From Nocardioides ferulae (GTDB lineage: Bacteria; Actinomycetota; Actinomycetes; Propionibacteriales; Nocardioidaceae): DNA of 64,000 nucleotides. The stretch is taken from NCBI RefSeq assembly GCF_003660455.1, contig NZ_QZVR01000008.1, forward strand, positions 181,748 to 245,747. Reading direction: 5' to 3'. Position numbers and translations under genes: made by a program. Shown piece after piece: positions 42,030 through 50,290 of the stretch. The notes beneath the pieces were generated by a model, which was not told the origin of the DNA, ran no database searches, and saw only the letters and a program-made list of their open reading frames with translations. Position 1 is the first letter of the stretch; each line of letters opens with the position of its first letter.

Positions 42030-42953
42030 TCAGTAGGTCGTCACATGGACGTGGTCATAGTGATTCGCGGTCACCGATCCGCGATCCTCCATCGCGCGCC
42101 AACCCTCTGAAGAGCGCTCCACCGACCAGATCCGCTGGGCGTGAATCACGTAGCTGACCCCGAACTCGGAGTAATACTCCCGGAGAAACTCCGCGACCTG
42201 CCAGGCGCGGTCGCCGGCAACCATGATGTCCATAGCGATCCCCTGCGCATGCTCACCGTCGGCGCGCAGCGTGCCGTAGGTCACGATCTCGGGAAAGTTC
42301 GCGCAGACGGCCTGGTGGATCGTCCGGATGTTCGAGCTGACGCCGGAGGGGACAGAGGTCCCGTTCGTGCACTGACCGCCGAGGCTAGGCCCAGGTTCAG
42401 GCTTCTCCTCGCTGAGATAGCCCGAAGTGACCCACCGGGCCGCACCGTCCAGCACGATCTCCTGTCGGCCGAGCATCTCGCGGCCGGTGACGGGCACCTT
42501 CTTACCTGCATCGAGGACACCGAGCTGCTCGGCCTGCTTGTCCGGGCGGGTCCAGATGTTGAGCTCGGTGGTGGTCCACCGTTGGGTTTCGGCATTCCGG
42601 ATTGCCGCTGCGACCGCATTTGGCAGCAGGACCTCGTCGACCGGGCTCAACTGACGCGCAGCAGCGGCCTTCAGCTCACGCGCGGGAGACCCCGCTGGCC
42701 GGCCAGCGTCGCCGCGCCTGATACCGCCACGCGAAACGACCGGGCGGCGGTCAAGGACGCTGCCCGCGGCCGACTGGTCGACGGCGAGGATGTCGGACGG
42801 GGGATCGGATCCAACAACTCCGATCGTCACCCCTGCGCCGGTTGCGAGAACCGCGAGTGGTGCCGCGATGAGTGCTGCCGAAGGCTTGCGTCGGGCGGTT
42901 TCCCGCTTGTGGCTATGAGTCGCCACGCGCTGATTCCTTACTGTCGCTGTCAT
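42030..42953 (-). CDS. Exported SH3-like domain protein
   Basis: A 307-residue protein with an N-terminal transmembrane or signal segment (ALIAAPLAVLATGAGVTIGV), a Ser/Gly/Arg linker, a bacterial SH3-like domain (LNIWTRPDKQAEQLGVLDAG through GAARWVTSGYL), and a C-terminal domain with CTNGTSVPSGVSSNIRTIHQ, EHAQGIAMDIMV and HYDHVHVTTY. The last motifs recall extensin/M15-like zinc folds (H...D and HVH), so a cell-wall activity is possible. ATG 42953 is taken as start. A degenerate BlaI-type site lies about 85 bp upstream. Confidence 0.75.
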   Translation of the reverse strand: MTATVRNQRVATHSHKRETARRKPSAALIAAPLAVLATGAGVTIGVVGSDPPSDILAVDQSAAGSVLDRRPVVSRGGIRRGDAGRPAGSPARELKAAAARQLSPVDEVLLPNAVAAAIRNAETQRWTTTELNIWTRPDKQAEQLGVLDAGKKVPVTGREMLGRQEIVLDGAARWVTSGYLSEEKPEPGPSLGGQCTNGTSVPSGVSSNIRTIHQAVCANFPEIVTYGTLRADGEHAQGIAMDIMVAGDRAWQVAEFLREYYSEFGVSYVIHAQRIWSVERSSEGWRAMEDRGSVTANHYDHVHVTTY

Positions 42954-43010
42954 GGTCGATGCGCTGGTTCCCCCGGTGAGGAGGCCGGGCATGACGAGTG
43001 ATGCAAGCAC

Positions 43011-43558
43011 GCCGGCCAGCGGATTCTGAAATCCTCACTACTATCCGGGGTAGGACACCTGTTCGGACATGTGAATCGGGATCGGCGGCGGAGCTGCTCC
43101 GCGCTAGCGCACGATGGCCGCGGTGCGGGCACGCAGCTGGATCGGGCTGAGGTCGTCGGCGGCTCCGTTTAGCCTCTGCGCGACCCGTTGTGCTCCGTGA
43201 GCAGCGTGGGCCGAACGCGAACCTCCACGCGCGTAGGCACCACGGGTGCCGGACGGTCGCGTTCCTCGTAGGCGCGATCGGGGTTTGCGACCCCCGAAGT
43301 GCCGATACACATGGAGAACTCATCCGGAGTGCTCACGAAAGGAGCACCGAGATGGAACATGATGAAGATGCCGGGCGGCGGCCACCCCGATGCCATCGAC
43401 GAAGATCGTGCGATTGGCATCGAGAAGAAGCGCGAGACCGCCCAGCACGGACCGAGATCGAGACCATGAACGACCTCCTCTCGTCCGGACCGCCGTCGAT
43501 AAGGTGGACGGGTGACGACACCAATTGGCCGCCCGTCCTGACCCTGCAGAGGTTCTCA
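43011..43558. other. Mostly non-coding stretch with one possible mini-gene
   Basis: No convincing long gene. The one candidate is plus-strand 43359-43469 (36 codons, beginning MMKMPGGGHPDAIDEDRAIG), which lies behind AAAGGAG at 43338-43344; the overlapping ATG at 43352 opens another frame. The rest of the stretch has Arg-rich shadow frames only. Confidence 0.35.
43038..43056. promoter_or_regulatory. Degenerate BlaI-type site
   Basis: CTACTATCC (43038-43046), G, GGGTAGGAC (43048-43056). The left half matches the set; the right half matches the variant right half of the site at 21562 in its last six bases (TAGGAC). Weak evidence, upstream of the SH3-domain gene. Confidence 0.35.
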
Positions 43559-44560
43559 TCAGTGTCGTAACCACCGCTCGGACTGGGTGAGGTAGAGCAG
43601 GTAGGACAGTGCCGGCAGCACGATCACCACCGCCAGGCCGACGGCGACCAGCAGCGCCTGCAGCGTCGCGTCGGCACCGGCGGCGTCGACGATGGTGACC
43701 TCGTCGACCAGCAGCCACGGGTACTGGCCGGCCCCCCAGCCCAGGGTCACAGTGGCGACCGCGGCCGCCACGGCGAACCGGGCGACGGAGTACCGCCGCG
43801 TCCAGATCAGCACGAGTGCGCTGGCTCCGGCGAGCGCCGACAGCACCATGAGTGGCAGCGCCCGACCTGTGAGACCGTCGAAGAGCGTGGGTGCGTCCTG
43901 TTTGATCGGCACCAGCGCGGCGAACACCAACGCGCCGGTGAGCGCGCCCACACCCAGCGTGCGCACGCGCAGCATCTCGGCTAGCCCGCGGTGCCCGGAT
44001 CGGGCGGCGTCGGCGACGAGAAACGAACCGGCCAGGTACGCACAGCTGCCGCCCGCGATCAGGCCGCCGAACAGCGAGGTCGGGTTCACCCACGACGAGA
44101 GCAGGTCGCCGCCGCCGTCGGCAGGAACTCGGCCGGAGGCGATTGCACCGGCTACGCAGCCCAGGAAGAAGGGCGTGATTAGTGAGGAACCGGCGAACAC
44201 GATGCCGAAGAGTTGGGCTTGGCCGAGGGTGGCGGAGTACTTTCGGAACGCGAAGGACGCCCCGCGCAGCACGATGCCCATAAGAGCGAGCATCAACGGC
44301 AACCAGAGCGTCGACATGGCCGCGGCGAACGTTCCGGGGAACGCCGTCCACCAGGTGACCAGCACATAGATCAGCCAGACGTGGTTAGCCTCCCACACCG
44401 GTCCGATGCTGTGGTCGATCAGCGTGCGAACCTCCGCACCGCGGCGGGCGCCGCCGGCGGTGGCGTCGAAGAAACCGGAGCCGAAGTCCGCGCCACCGAA
44501 GATCGAGTAGACGACGACACCGGCGAACAGCGCGGCGGCCACCGCAATCTCCAGCGTCAC
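43559..44560 (-). CDS. cydB: Cytochrome bd ubiquinol/menaquinol oxidase subunit II
   Basis: A 333-residue protein with eight to nine helices. FGGADFGSGFFDA in TM1, DHSIGPVWEANHVWLIYVLV and FRKYSATLGQAQLFG are CydB hallmarks. With CydA it forms the high-affinity, cyanide-tolerant bd oxidase that reduces O2 with quinol. GTG start overlaps the cydA stop (GTGA). No cydDC genes are found nearby. Confidence 0.94.
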   Translation of the reverse strand: MTLEIAVAAALFAGVVVYSIFGGADFGSGFFDATAGGARRGAEVRTLIDHSIGPVWEANHVWLIYVLVTWWTAFPGTFAAAMSTLWLPLMLALMGIVLRGASFAFRKYSATLGQAQLFGIVFAGSSLITPFFLGCVAGAIASGRVPADGGGDLLSSWVNPTSLFGGLIAGGSCAYLAGSFLVADAARSGHRGLAEMLRVRTLGVGALTGALVFAALVPIKQDAPTLFDGLTGRALPLMVLSALAGASALVLIWTRRYSVARFAVAAAVATVTLGWGAGQYPWLLVDEVTIVDAAGADATLQALLVAVGLAVVIVLPALSYLLYLTQSERWLRH

Positions 44561-45954
44561 CGGGACGGCTCCTGCACGCCCTCGGCGGACTCGGGGCCAT
44601 AGGGACTGGGTAGATCGAGCTCGCCGGCGCGCCAGCGTCGCGCCATGGACCGGAGTACGACGTAGGCGCCGACCGTCATGCCGAGGTACACCACCGCGGT
44701 CCCGGCCAAGCTCCACCAGATCCACGGGTTGTCGGTTACAGCGTCCTCGGTGCGCAACACCTGCCAGACCACCCACGGCTGACGGCCGACCTCGGTGGCG
44801 ATCCAGCCAGCCTCGAGGGCGATCATCGCTAGCGGACCAGCGGCCACGGCGTATCGCAGGAACCAGCGACTTTCCAGGAGGTCGCGGCCGCGCCATCGCA
44901 CGAACCAGAACAGCAGCACGGACAGGGCGAGCAGCGAGCCGATGCCGACCATGGACTGGAACGCCCAGTGCGTGATGTTGAGCGGCGGCCGCTCGTCCTC
45001 CGGCACCTCGTCCAGGCCGGGCACCGGCTTGTTGAAGCTGTTGCGTGCGATCAGCGAGCCGATCTTGGGGATGTCGATGCTGTAGCGGACCTCGCCGTCG
45101 ATCATGATCCCGCCCAGGCGCAGCGGCGCCGGTTGCTCGGTGGTCTCGGCCAGTTCGAACGCGGCGAGCTTGGCCGGCTGGCTCTCCGCGACCCGCAGGC
45201 CGAGCACGTGGCCGACCAGCGGCTGGGCCAGCGCGGCGACGGTGGCGAAGACGAAAGGCACCACGAACCCGAGCCGGTGGTGGCGGTCGCGGCGGCCGCG
45301 CAGCATGCCAGCGGCGTACACCCCGGCGACGGTGAAGCCGACGACCACGAAGGCGCCGACCCACATGTGGGCGAACATCAGCCACACGCCGTCGTTGAAC
45401 ATTGCGGCCCAAGGGTCGACGTCGACCACCTCGCCTGCCGCGTTGAGCCGGAAGCCGGTTGGGTTGTTCATCCAGGCGTTGACCGCGATTACGCAGAACG
45501 TGCCGATCACGCCGGCGCAGGCCATCGGGACCAGCATCAGCAGGTGGATCCGCGGAGGCATCCGGCCCCAGCCGTAGAGGTAGATGCCGAGGAAAATCGC
45601 CTCGACGAAGAACGCCAGCCCCTCGAACGCGAACGGCAGACCGAGCACGTCGCCGTACCTGCCCATCAGGCCCGGCCACAGCAGACCCATCTCGAAGCTG
45701 AGCACGGTCCCGGACACCGCGCCGATCGCGAACAGCACGGCGGAGACCTTCGACCACCGCTTGGCAAGCTCGAGTGCCACCGCGTCACCGCGGAAGACAC
45801 CGCGCCAGTGGACGATGAAGATCATCGACGGGAAAGCCACGCCGAAGCAGGCCAAGATGATGTGCCAGCCCAGCGACAGCGCCATCTGGTTACGCGCGGG
45901 CAGTAGACCGGACGGCGTGTCAGACAACAGGACTTGCAGTGCCTCAAGGGTCAT
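44557..45954 (-). CDS. cydA: Cytochrome bd oxidase subunit I
   Basis: A 465-residue protein. Haem-ligand regions are present: QMALSLGWHIILACFG near the N-terminus, VSGTVLSFEMGLLWP, and GWIATEVGRQPWVVWQVLRT. The periplasmic Q-loop is short, as in the CIO-like subgroup. GAGGAGA lies before the ATG. The BlaI-type operator is about 200 bp upstream, leaving a long leader. bd oxidase would keep respiration running if copper stress hurts haem-copper oxidases. Confidence 0.95.
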   Translation of the reverse strand: MTLEALQVLLSDTPSGLLPARNQMALSLGWHIILACFGVAFPSMIFIVHWRGVFRGDAVALELAKRWSKVSAVLFAIGAVSGTVLSFEMGLLWPGLMGRYGDVLGLPFAFEGLAFFVEAIFLGIYLYGWGRMPPRIHLLMLVPMACAGVIGTFCVIAVNAWMNNPTGFRLNAAGEVVDVDPWAAMFNDGVWLMFAHMWVGAFVVVGFTVAGVYAAGMLRGRRDRHHRLGFVVPFVFATVAALAQPLVGHVLGLRVAESQPAKLAAFELAETTEQPAPLRLGGIMIDGEVRYSIDIPKIGSLIARNSFNKPVPGLDEVPEDERPPLNITHWAFQSMVGIGSLLALSVLLFWFVRWRGRDLLESRWFLRYAVAAGPLAMIALEAGWIATEVGRQPWVVWQVLRTEDAVTDNPWIWWSLAGTAVVYLGMTVGAYVVLRSMARRWRAGELDLPSPYGPESAEGVQEPSR

Positions 45955-46149
45955 GGGTTCTCCTCAGTGAAGCCAGCACAGGAACGCATCCGGTAGCGAT
46001 TCAACGATCGTGCCGTCCGATCTCGCCGGTCTGCTGGGAATGCGTAGCTTTCGCGGACATGGTCGCCGCCTTTGCGCCGGCATCAGGCGCCCGAAGTTTC
46101 GGCCCCTTGCCGGCGAAAGCCTGATCGTCCACGAGCCGTGGGCAAGAGT

Positions 46150-46168
46150 CTACTAACTCTCATAGTAG
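46150..46168. promoter_or_regulatory. BlaI-type operator, cydAB
   Basis: CTACTAACT (46150-46158), C, TCATAGTAG (46160-46168). Outer halves CTACTA/TAGTAG are perfect at the standard spacing. Confidence 0.85.
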
Positions 46169-46286
46169 ATGGGCGAAGCGGGCTGACCTGGCGCTTCTTC
46201 GAGAAGCCGCCGCCGGCTACTTAGCCTGAAGCACGGCACCTCCTATGGGGTCCATCAAGCTGGCGCAGATCCGCGTACTGCCGCTC

Positions 46287-46305
46287 CTACTATGATCTCT
46301 AATAG
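46287..46305. promoter_or_regulatory. BlaI-type operator, mini zinc-ribbon gene
   Basis: CTACTA (46287-46292) and TAATAG (46300-46305) at the standard 13-bp spacing, flanked by a wider inverted repeat CTCCTA (46284-46289) / TAGGAG (46303-46308). Its right edge overlaps the ribosome site of the gene at 46315. Confidence 0.75.
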
Positions 46306-46314
46306 GAGGTCGCG

Positions 46315-46476
46315 GTGCGAGTCTTGGAACTGACCTGCCCGGAGTGCGACGTCACTCTTCAGGCGGGCGACGAAGCGGAGCTCGTCGAGCTCGGGCTACA
46401 ACGCGAGCGGAGTATTCACGACCGAGCGGCCTCGCGGGAGCACGTGCTGACCTCGATCTGGCTCCAGAATCGATAA
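46315..46476 (+). CDS. 53-residue Cys-containing miniprotein
   Basis: A short gene: GTG start with AGGAGG 6 nt upstream, 53 residues beginning MRVLELTCPECDVTLQAGDE, with a CPEC knuckle and acidic/helical remainder ending TSIWLQNR. A single CxxC is half a zinc ribbon, so it may dimerise around a metal. It has its own BlaI-type operator immediately upstream, which is the strongest argument that it is real. No family recognised. Confidence 0.65.
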   Translation: MRVLELTCPECDVTLQAGDEAELVELGLQRERSIHDRAASREHVLTSIWLQNR

Positions 46477-47200
46477 TCGCCCACTGCCCCGGCCGAGGCT
46501 CCCGCCCTCATCCGGCACGGGCCGATCTCTCCCACAACGTGCCGACGGTGATCATCTGCGCCGGTCGCCCCAGCGCCTTCCTTGATGCCAGCGCTGCCGC
46601 ACGGGCGTCCGCCGCCGGGTGACTGTGTCAAAGCCGGGCGTCCTTCTTCGCCGGGAACTCGACCCCTATTTGCGGAGGCAGATGGAGGTCCTTGTCGACG
46701 AAGGACCCCTGGTCGCCGCTGACCAGTACAGGGCTCGGGAGCTGCGACGGGCTCGGCGTAGGGTCAGCCGACCTGGTAGCCAGCGTTGGTGATGGCTGTC
46801 CGCGGTCGACGGCGTCGGCCCGGATGTGCTCGATTCGACGAGGCTGACTTTCGAGTCCTCAAGAACAGGGTGTCCGGGCCGATCTGTCGGAGCAACAGCG
46901 ATGATTCGCCGGGACCCTCTGACCAGGAAGCACCACCATGACCAAGTCTGCGAAGGCCGTGTCGGTGCTCATGGTTTGTCCTTGACCGTCGGGGACACCG
47001 GGTCGTAGTTCATCGGCTTACCACGCGACGGCCTGGGGGTCGTGCTCGAATATGTGGACAGCCCTTCGTCGCCCAAGCCGCAATGACAGGACGGGACGGA
47101 GTCACTTCCCATAGTGGCCCTGTGGCCGGTCAGGTGAGGTCTGGTGCACAGCGCCACGGGTTAGTGCGGTCGAAAGCAGCGAGGCCTTGGTGTTGCGTAC
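46477..47200. other. Gene-poor stretch
   Basis: One possible mini-gene, plus-strand 46625-46792 (55 codons, GTG start, MSKPGVLLRRELDPYLRRQM...; helical, Arg-rich), has only a weak ribosome site. Elsewhere no frame resembles protein, and no IS ends were recognised. Confidence 0.35.
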
Positions 47201-47935
47201 TCAGCCGACGTATATGGATATGAGCGCGAAGATGGCGAATCCAGCAGTGAGTGCGACGGGTCCCAGTCGGCTGGTCTCTCCCTCGTGAGCCTCGGTCAGC
47301 ATCTCTTCGACAACGACACTGGTCAGGGCGCCGCCGGTGACGGCGAGGACCGACAGGGTGAGCAGGTCGGGTGCGTCGCGCAGCGCGAAGTAACCCAGTG
47401 TTGCGCCCGCCATGATGGGGAGGGCGAACGACAGGGACAGAAGGATGCGGGTGCGGCGGGTCATGTTGGTCCGGCGCAAGGTGGCGACTGAGGCGAATCC
47501 CTCGGGAACGTCTGCTGGGACCTGTCCGAGCGCGAGGAGCAAACCCAGGGCGGGGTTGATGACGGTGCCGGTGCCGATCATGACGCCATCGCTGAATAGG
47601 TCAATGGACACGCCGGAGTAGATGGCGAGCGGGCCTTTCGACTCTTCGCTGGCCCCCGTGCGAGCTTGAACGTACCCGATGGCGCGTTCGAGGCCGATGA
47701 ACGCGGCACCGCCGGCGACGAACGCGGCGATGGGCACCCATGGCGGATTTCCGCTAAGCGCTTCGGGCATCAATTCTAGACCAACGACGGCGAGGACAAT
47801 GCCAGCGGCTAGGTGCAGCGAGAGGCTGAGCGCCCGTTCGGACACATCGAAGGTCTCCGCTGCCAGGCCGCCGAGAGAGTTCCCGGCGGCAGGTAGCGCT
47901 GCCAGCGCCAGGACGAGCGCGAATCCCTCCAACAC
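47201..47935 (-). CDS. ZIP-family-like metal transporter
   Basis: A 244-residue membrane protein with eight predicted helices, the ZIP layout. The TM4/TM5 region reads SIDLFSDGVMIGTGTVI and ALGQVPADVPEGFASVATL; ZIP proteins normally have HNxPEG and HExPH here. DG and PEG remain but the His ligands are missing, so metal preference or activity may differ. GTG start. Monocistronic; its upstream side abuts the IS3 element. Confidence 0.75.
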   Translation of the reverse strand: MLEGFALVLALAALPAAGNSLGGLAAETFDVSERALSLSLHLAAGIVLAVVGLELMPEALSGNPPWVPIAAFVAGGAAFIGLERAIGYVQARTGASEESKGPLAIYSGVSIDLFSDGVMIGTGTVINPALGLLLALGQVPADVPEGFASVATLRRTNMTRRTRILLSLSFALPIMAGATLGYFALRDAPDLLTLSVLAVTGGALTSVVVEEMLTEAHEGETSRLGPVALTAGFAIFALISIYVG

Positions 47936-47971
47936 CGAAGGCCCTTTCAGGTTGTGAATCGCCGGACCGGG

Positions 47972-48037
47972 TCAACCCCGCCGGCCCCACCAGCGGCGGG
48001 TCCGGCGGGTGTAGTCGGTGTAGGGCTGCCCATAAAT
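47972..48037 (-). pseudogene. Possible 3' end of a truncated methyltransferase gene
   Basis: A minus-strand open frame of 21 residues plus stop (IYGQPYTDYTRRTRRWWGRR) resembles the tail of ICMT/DUF1295-type membrane proteins (Y..Y...T.R). The frame runs into the left end of the IS3 element, as expected for a gene cut by the insertion. Short, so tentative. Confidence 0.3.
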
Positions 48038-48047
48038 CCCTCTCAGG

Positions 48048-48075
48048 TGAATCGCCCCGGGTCTGGTGGAGGCTC
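48048..48075 (+). repeat. IS3 left inverted repeat
   Basis: TGAATCGCCCCGGGT then CTGGTGGAGGCTC. Two mismatches to the right repeat. Confidence 0.88.
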
Positions 48076-48098
48076 TCAATCCATGGAGGATGAGAGTC

Positions 48099-48380
48099 AT
48101 GGCAGCACCCAGGAAGTACCCCGACGAGCTGCGTGAGCGGGCGACCCGGATGGCGGTTGAGCTCCGGGCGGACCCGGCGACGAAGCAGGGCGCGATCGCG
48201 CGGGTGGCCGAGCAGCTCGGCATGCACCCGGAGACCCTGCGCAACTGGGTCCGCCAAGCCGAGGTAGATGGGGGTGTCCGTCCGGGCACCACGACCGCTG
48301 AGGCGGAGCGGATCGCCAAGCTCGAGCAGGAGAACCGTGAGCTGCGGCGAGCAAATCACATTTTGCGCACCTCGGCGGCT
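48099..48380 (+). pseudogene. IS3 orfA (helix-turn-helix subunit), interrupted
   Basis: About 94 residues from MAAPRKYPDELRERATRMAV: an HTH domain (HPETLRNWVRQAEVDGG) and the start of a leucine-zipper-like helix (ERIAKLEQENRELRRANHIL). The frame breaks after RTSAA; the missing end (FFAAELDRPTSR) resumes at 51415 on the far side of the inserted element. Confidence 0.85.
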
Positions 48381-48393
48381 TATGTGGGTGATC
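48381..48393 (+). repeat. Left subterminal repeat of the Tn554-like element
   Basis: TATGTGGGTGATC; 12 of 13 bases match the inverted copy at 51394-51406. Confidence 0.7.
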
Positions 48394-48397
48394 GGTG

Positions 48398-50290
48398 TCA
48401 AGCGGTGTTGTCGTCGAGCCTGTTGAGCAGGGCTTCGTATATCTTGAGCGGCCGCTGGTGGCCCTGGGCTGCGGCGTAGTCGCGTTGGGCTTGGATGGTG
48501 TGGCGGTGCTCGATGGTGGTGAAGAACATCGAGCAGGATTCGCAGATGGTCTCGTACTGGCAGTCGAGCTCGCGCGGGCGGCCGCAGTAGCCGTTGCCGA
48601 GCAGGCGTTTGACGGTCTCGTGGCGGAGCGCTCTCATGTTCGGTCCGGCGGCGTCAGCCGGCAGTGCCGCTGGGTGGCTGTGGGCGTCGTAGAGGGCTTC
48701 GACCTTCTCGGTGACGGCGAAGTACTCCTCGGCCACGGTTCGGTCGGCGATGCGGGCGTAGACCATCGTCATGGACAGGTCGTGGTGTCCGAGGAGCGCG
48801 GCGATCGCTTCGAGTGACATGCCGCGGTTGATGGCCTGGGTTGCCAGGGTATGGCGCAGTTGGTGGGGGTGGACGTGCCCGATCCCGGCCGCGGTTGCGG
48901 CCTTCTGGACGGCCTTGTCGACCCGCGTCGGTGGGATCGGGCGGCCGCGGTCGGTCAGCAGCAGGCTGGTGGCCTGCCAGCCCGGACGACCGGCGACCCA
49001 GTCGTCGAGCAGGTCCTTGAGTTGCGGGTGCAGCGGGATGTACCGGTCGGTGTGGAGCTTCCCGACCGGCGTGCGCAGCCAGTAGCCGGTGCCGATCTGG
49101 ACAACGGCGTCGATGCTCAGGCCGAGCAGTTCACCGCGGCGCATCCCGGTGCGGGCCAGGGCGATGACCATGAGCCGATCGAGCGGGTCGGGCAGGTTCC
49201 GGGCAGCGGCCATGAACGCGACGGCCTGGGCGTCGTCGAGGAACTTCGGCAGCGGCTTGTCGAGTCGCGGCCGGTCGCTGGCATAGACCGGGATCCGGGC
49301 CGGGACATCGTTGTAGTCCCACTCGGCGATCCGCCCGAAGAAGGTGTGCAGATGCCCCACCCGCATCCCCAGCGTGGTCTTCGACAAAGGCTTGCCCCGT
49401 TGGCCAGGACGAGCGGCCAGGTCGCGCTTGTAGGCCTCGATGTGCTCCCGGGTGATGTCTGCGACCCGGACGACCGGCGGGTCCGCGCTGGTGAGCATCG
49501 TGGCGAACTGACGGAAGGTGGTGTCGAAGCAGGCCACCGATGAGGGGCGCAGGCTGAGCAGGCACTGGTCGAGATAGCGACGCATGGTGGCGACCATGAC
49601 CGGTGCCTGCTCGGCGAGCTGCTCCCAGGTGACCTCCTTGAGCGGGCGCCCCGTCCAGCGACGCCGGATGTCGGGTGGGTGCGCCTGACCCCGATGGAAC
49701 ATCACGGCGTCCAGCCCGAACAGCGGTGTCGAAAGGCTCAGCGGCCGGTAGCCGCGGATCGCGATGACGGCGTTGTGGACCTGACTGCGGGCGTCGGCGT
49801 ACTTGTCAGCGGTGAGTTCGTCGGGAGCTGCGCCGGTGACCATGCAGATCTTGCTCAAGTACGCCCACATCCGATGGGTCTCGTTCGTACAGAAGCCCAG
49901 GTCAGCGGCCTGTTCGGCGAACTTGGCAGTCTGGATGGGGTAGGCGTCGGCGATGTACTTGCCCCATCGACACCCCGAGGTGATCACGAACGAGACATCG
50001 ACCGGGACGTGGCAGTGGACCAGTGCGTGCCCGGCGAACGCCATCGCGTCGCTGCGGGCACTGCGCCGTTCTTCGACCGACGCGGCGGCCCACGTGTCCA
50101 GGTCGCCGTAGCGCCGGATGAAGCCGGCCACGCCACGGCGTCGGCATGCTCGTCCACGTTCGGTCGCCCCGGCACGGATGTAGGCGTCCGCCGCTGACTG
50201 CAGCGTCGGCCTCGGCGATGTGTCCATCATCTGGTTGGACATCGCGGCGGGCTCAGGTGCTGGCGCGAAGACCACGGCTGTTTCGCTCAT
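48398..50290 (-). CDS. TnpB-like tyrosine recombinase
   Basis: A 630-residue recombinase. After ~270 residues of N-terminal region there is a core-binding domain and the catalytic domain: Arg in ALARTGMRRGELLGLSIDA, Lys in GKLHTDRYIPLH, HxxR in HVHPHQLRHTLATQAINRG, HxxH in LLGHHDLSMTMVYARIADR with the Tyr. A Cys-rich C-terminal tail (CGRPRELDCQYETICESC) is like that of Tn554-family TnpB proteins. The stop is only ~17 bp from the element end. Appears intact. Confidence 0.88.
   Translation of the reverse strand: MSETAVVFAPAPEPAAMSNQMMDTSPRPTLQSAADAYIRAGATERGRACRRRGVAGFIRRYGDLDTWAAASVEERRSARSDAMAFAGHALVHCHVPVDVSFVITSGCRWGKYIADAYPIQTAKFAEQAADLGFCTNETHRMWAYLSKICMVTGAAPDELTADKYADARSQVHNAVIAIRGYRPLSLSTPLFGLDAVMFHRGQAHPPDIRRRWTGRPLKEVTWEQLAEQAPVMVATMRRYLDQCLLSLRPSSVACFDTTFRQFATMLTSADPPVVRVADITREHIEAYKRDLAARPGQRGKPLSKTTLGMRVGHLHTFFGRIAEWDYNDVPARIPVYASDRPRLDKPLPKFLDDAQAVAFMAAARNLPDPLDRLMVIALARTGMRRGELLGLSIDAVVQIGTGYWLRTPVGKLHTDRYIPLHPQLKDLLDDWVAGRPGWQATSLLLTDRGRPIPPTRVDKAVQKAATAAGIGHVHPHQLRHTLATQAINRGMSLEAIAALLGHHDLSMTMVYARIADRTVAEEYFAVTEKVEALYDAHSHPAALPADAAGPNMRALRHETVKRLLGNGYCGRPRELDCQYETICESCSMFFTTIEHRHTIQAQRDYAAAQGHQRPLKIYEALLNRLDDNTA

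Noticed and set aside
47201..47935. Typical zinc importer ZupT
   Set aside because: The fold is ZIP-like but the His ligands of TM4 and TM5 are not seen, so zinc import cannot be claimed.
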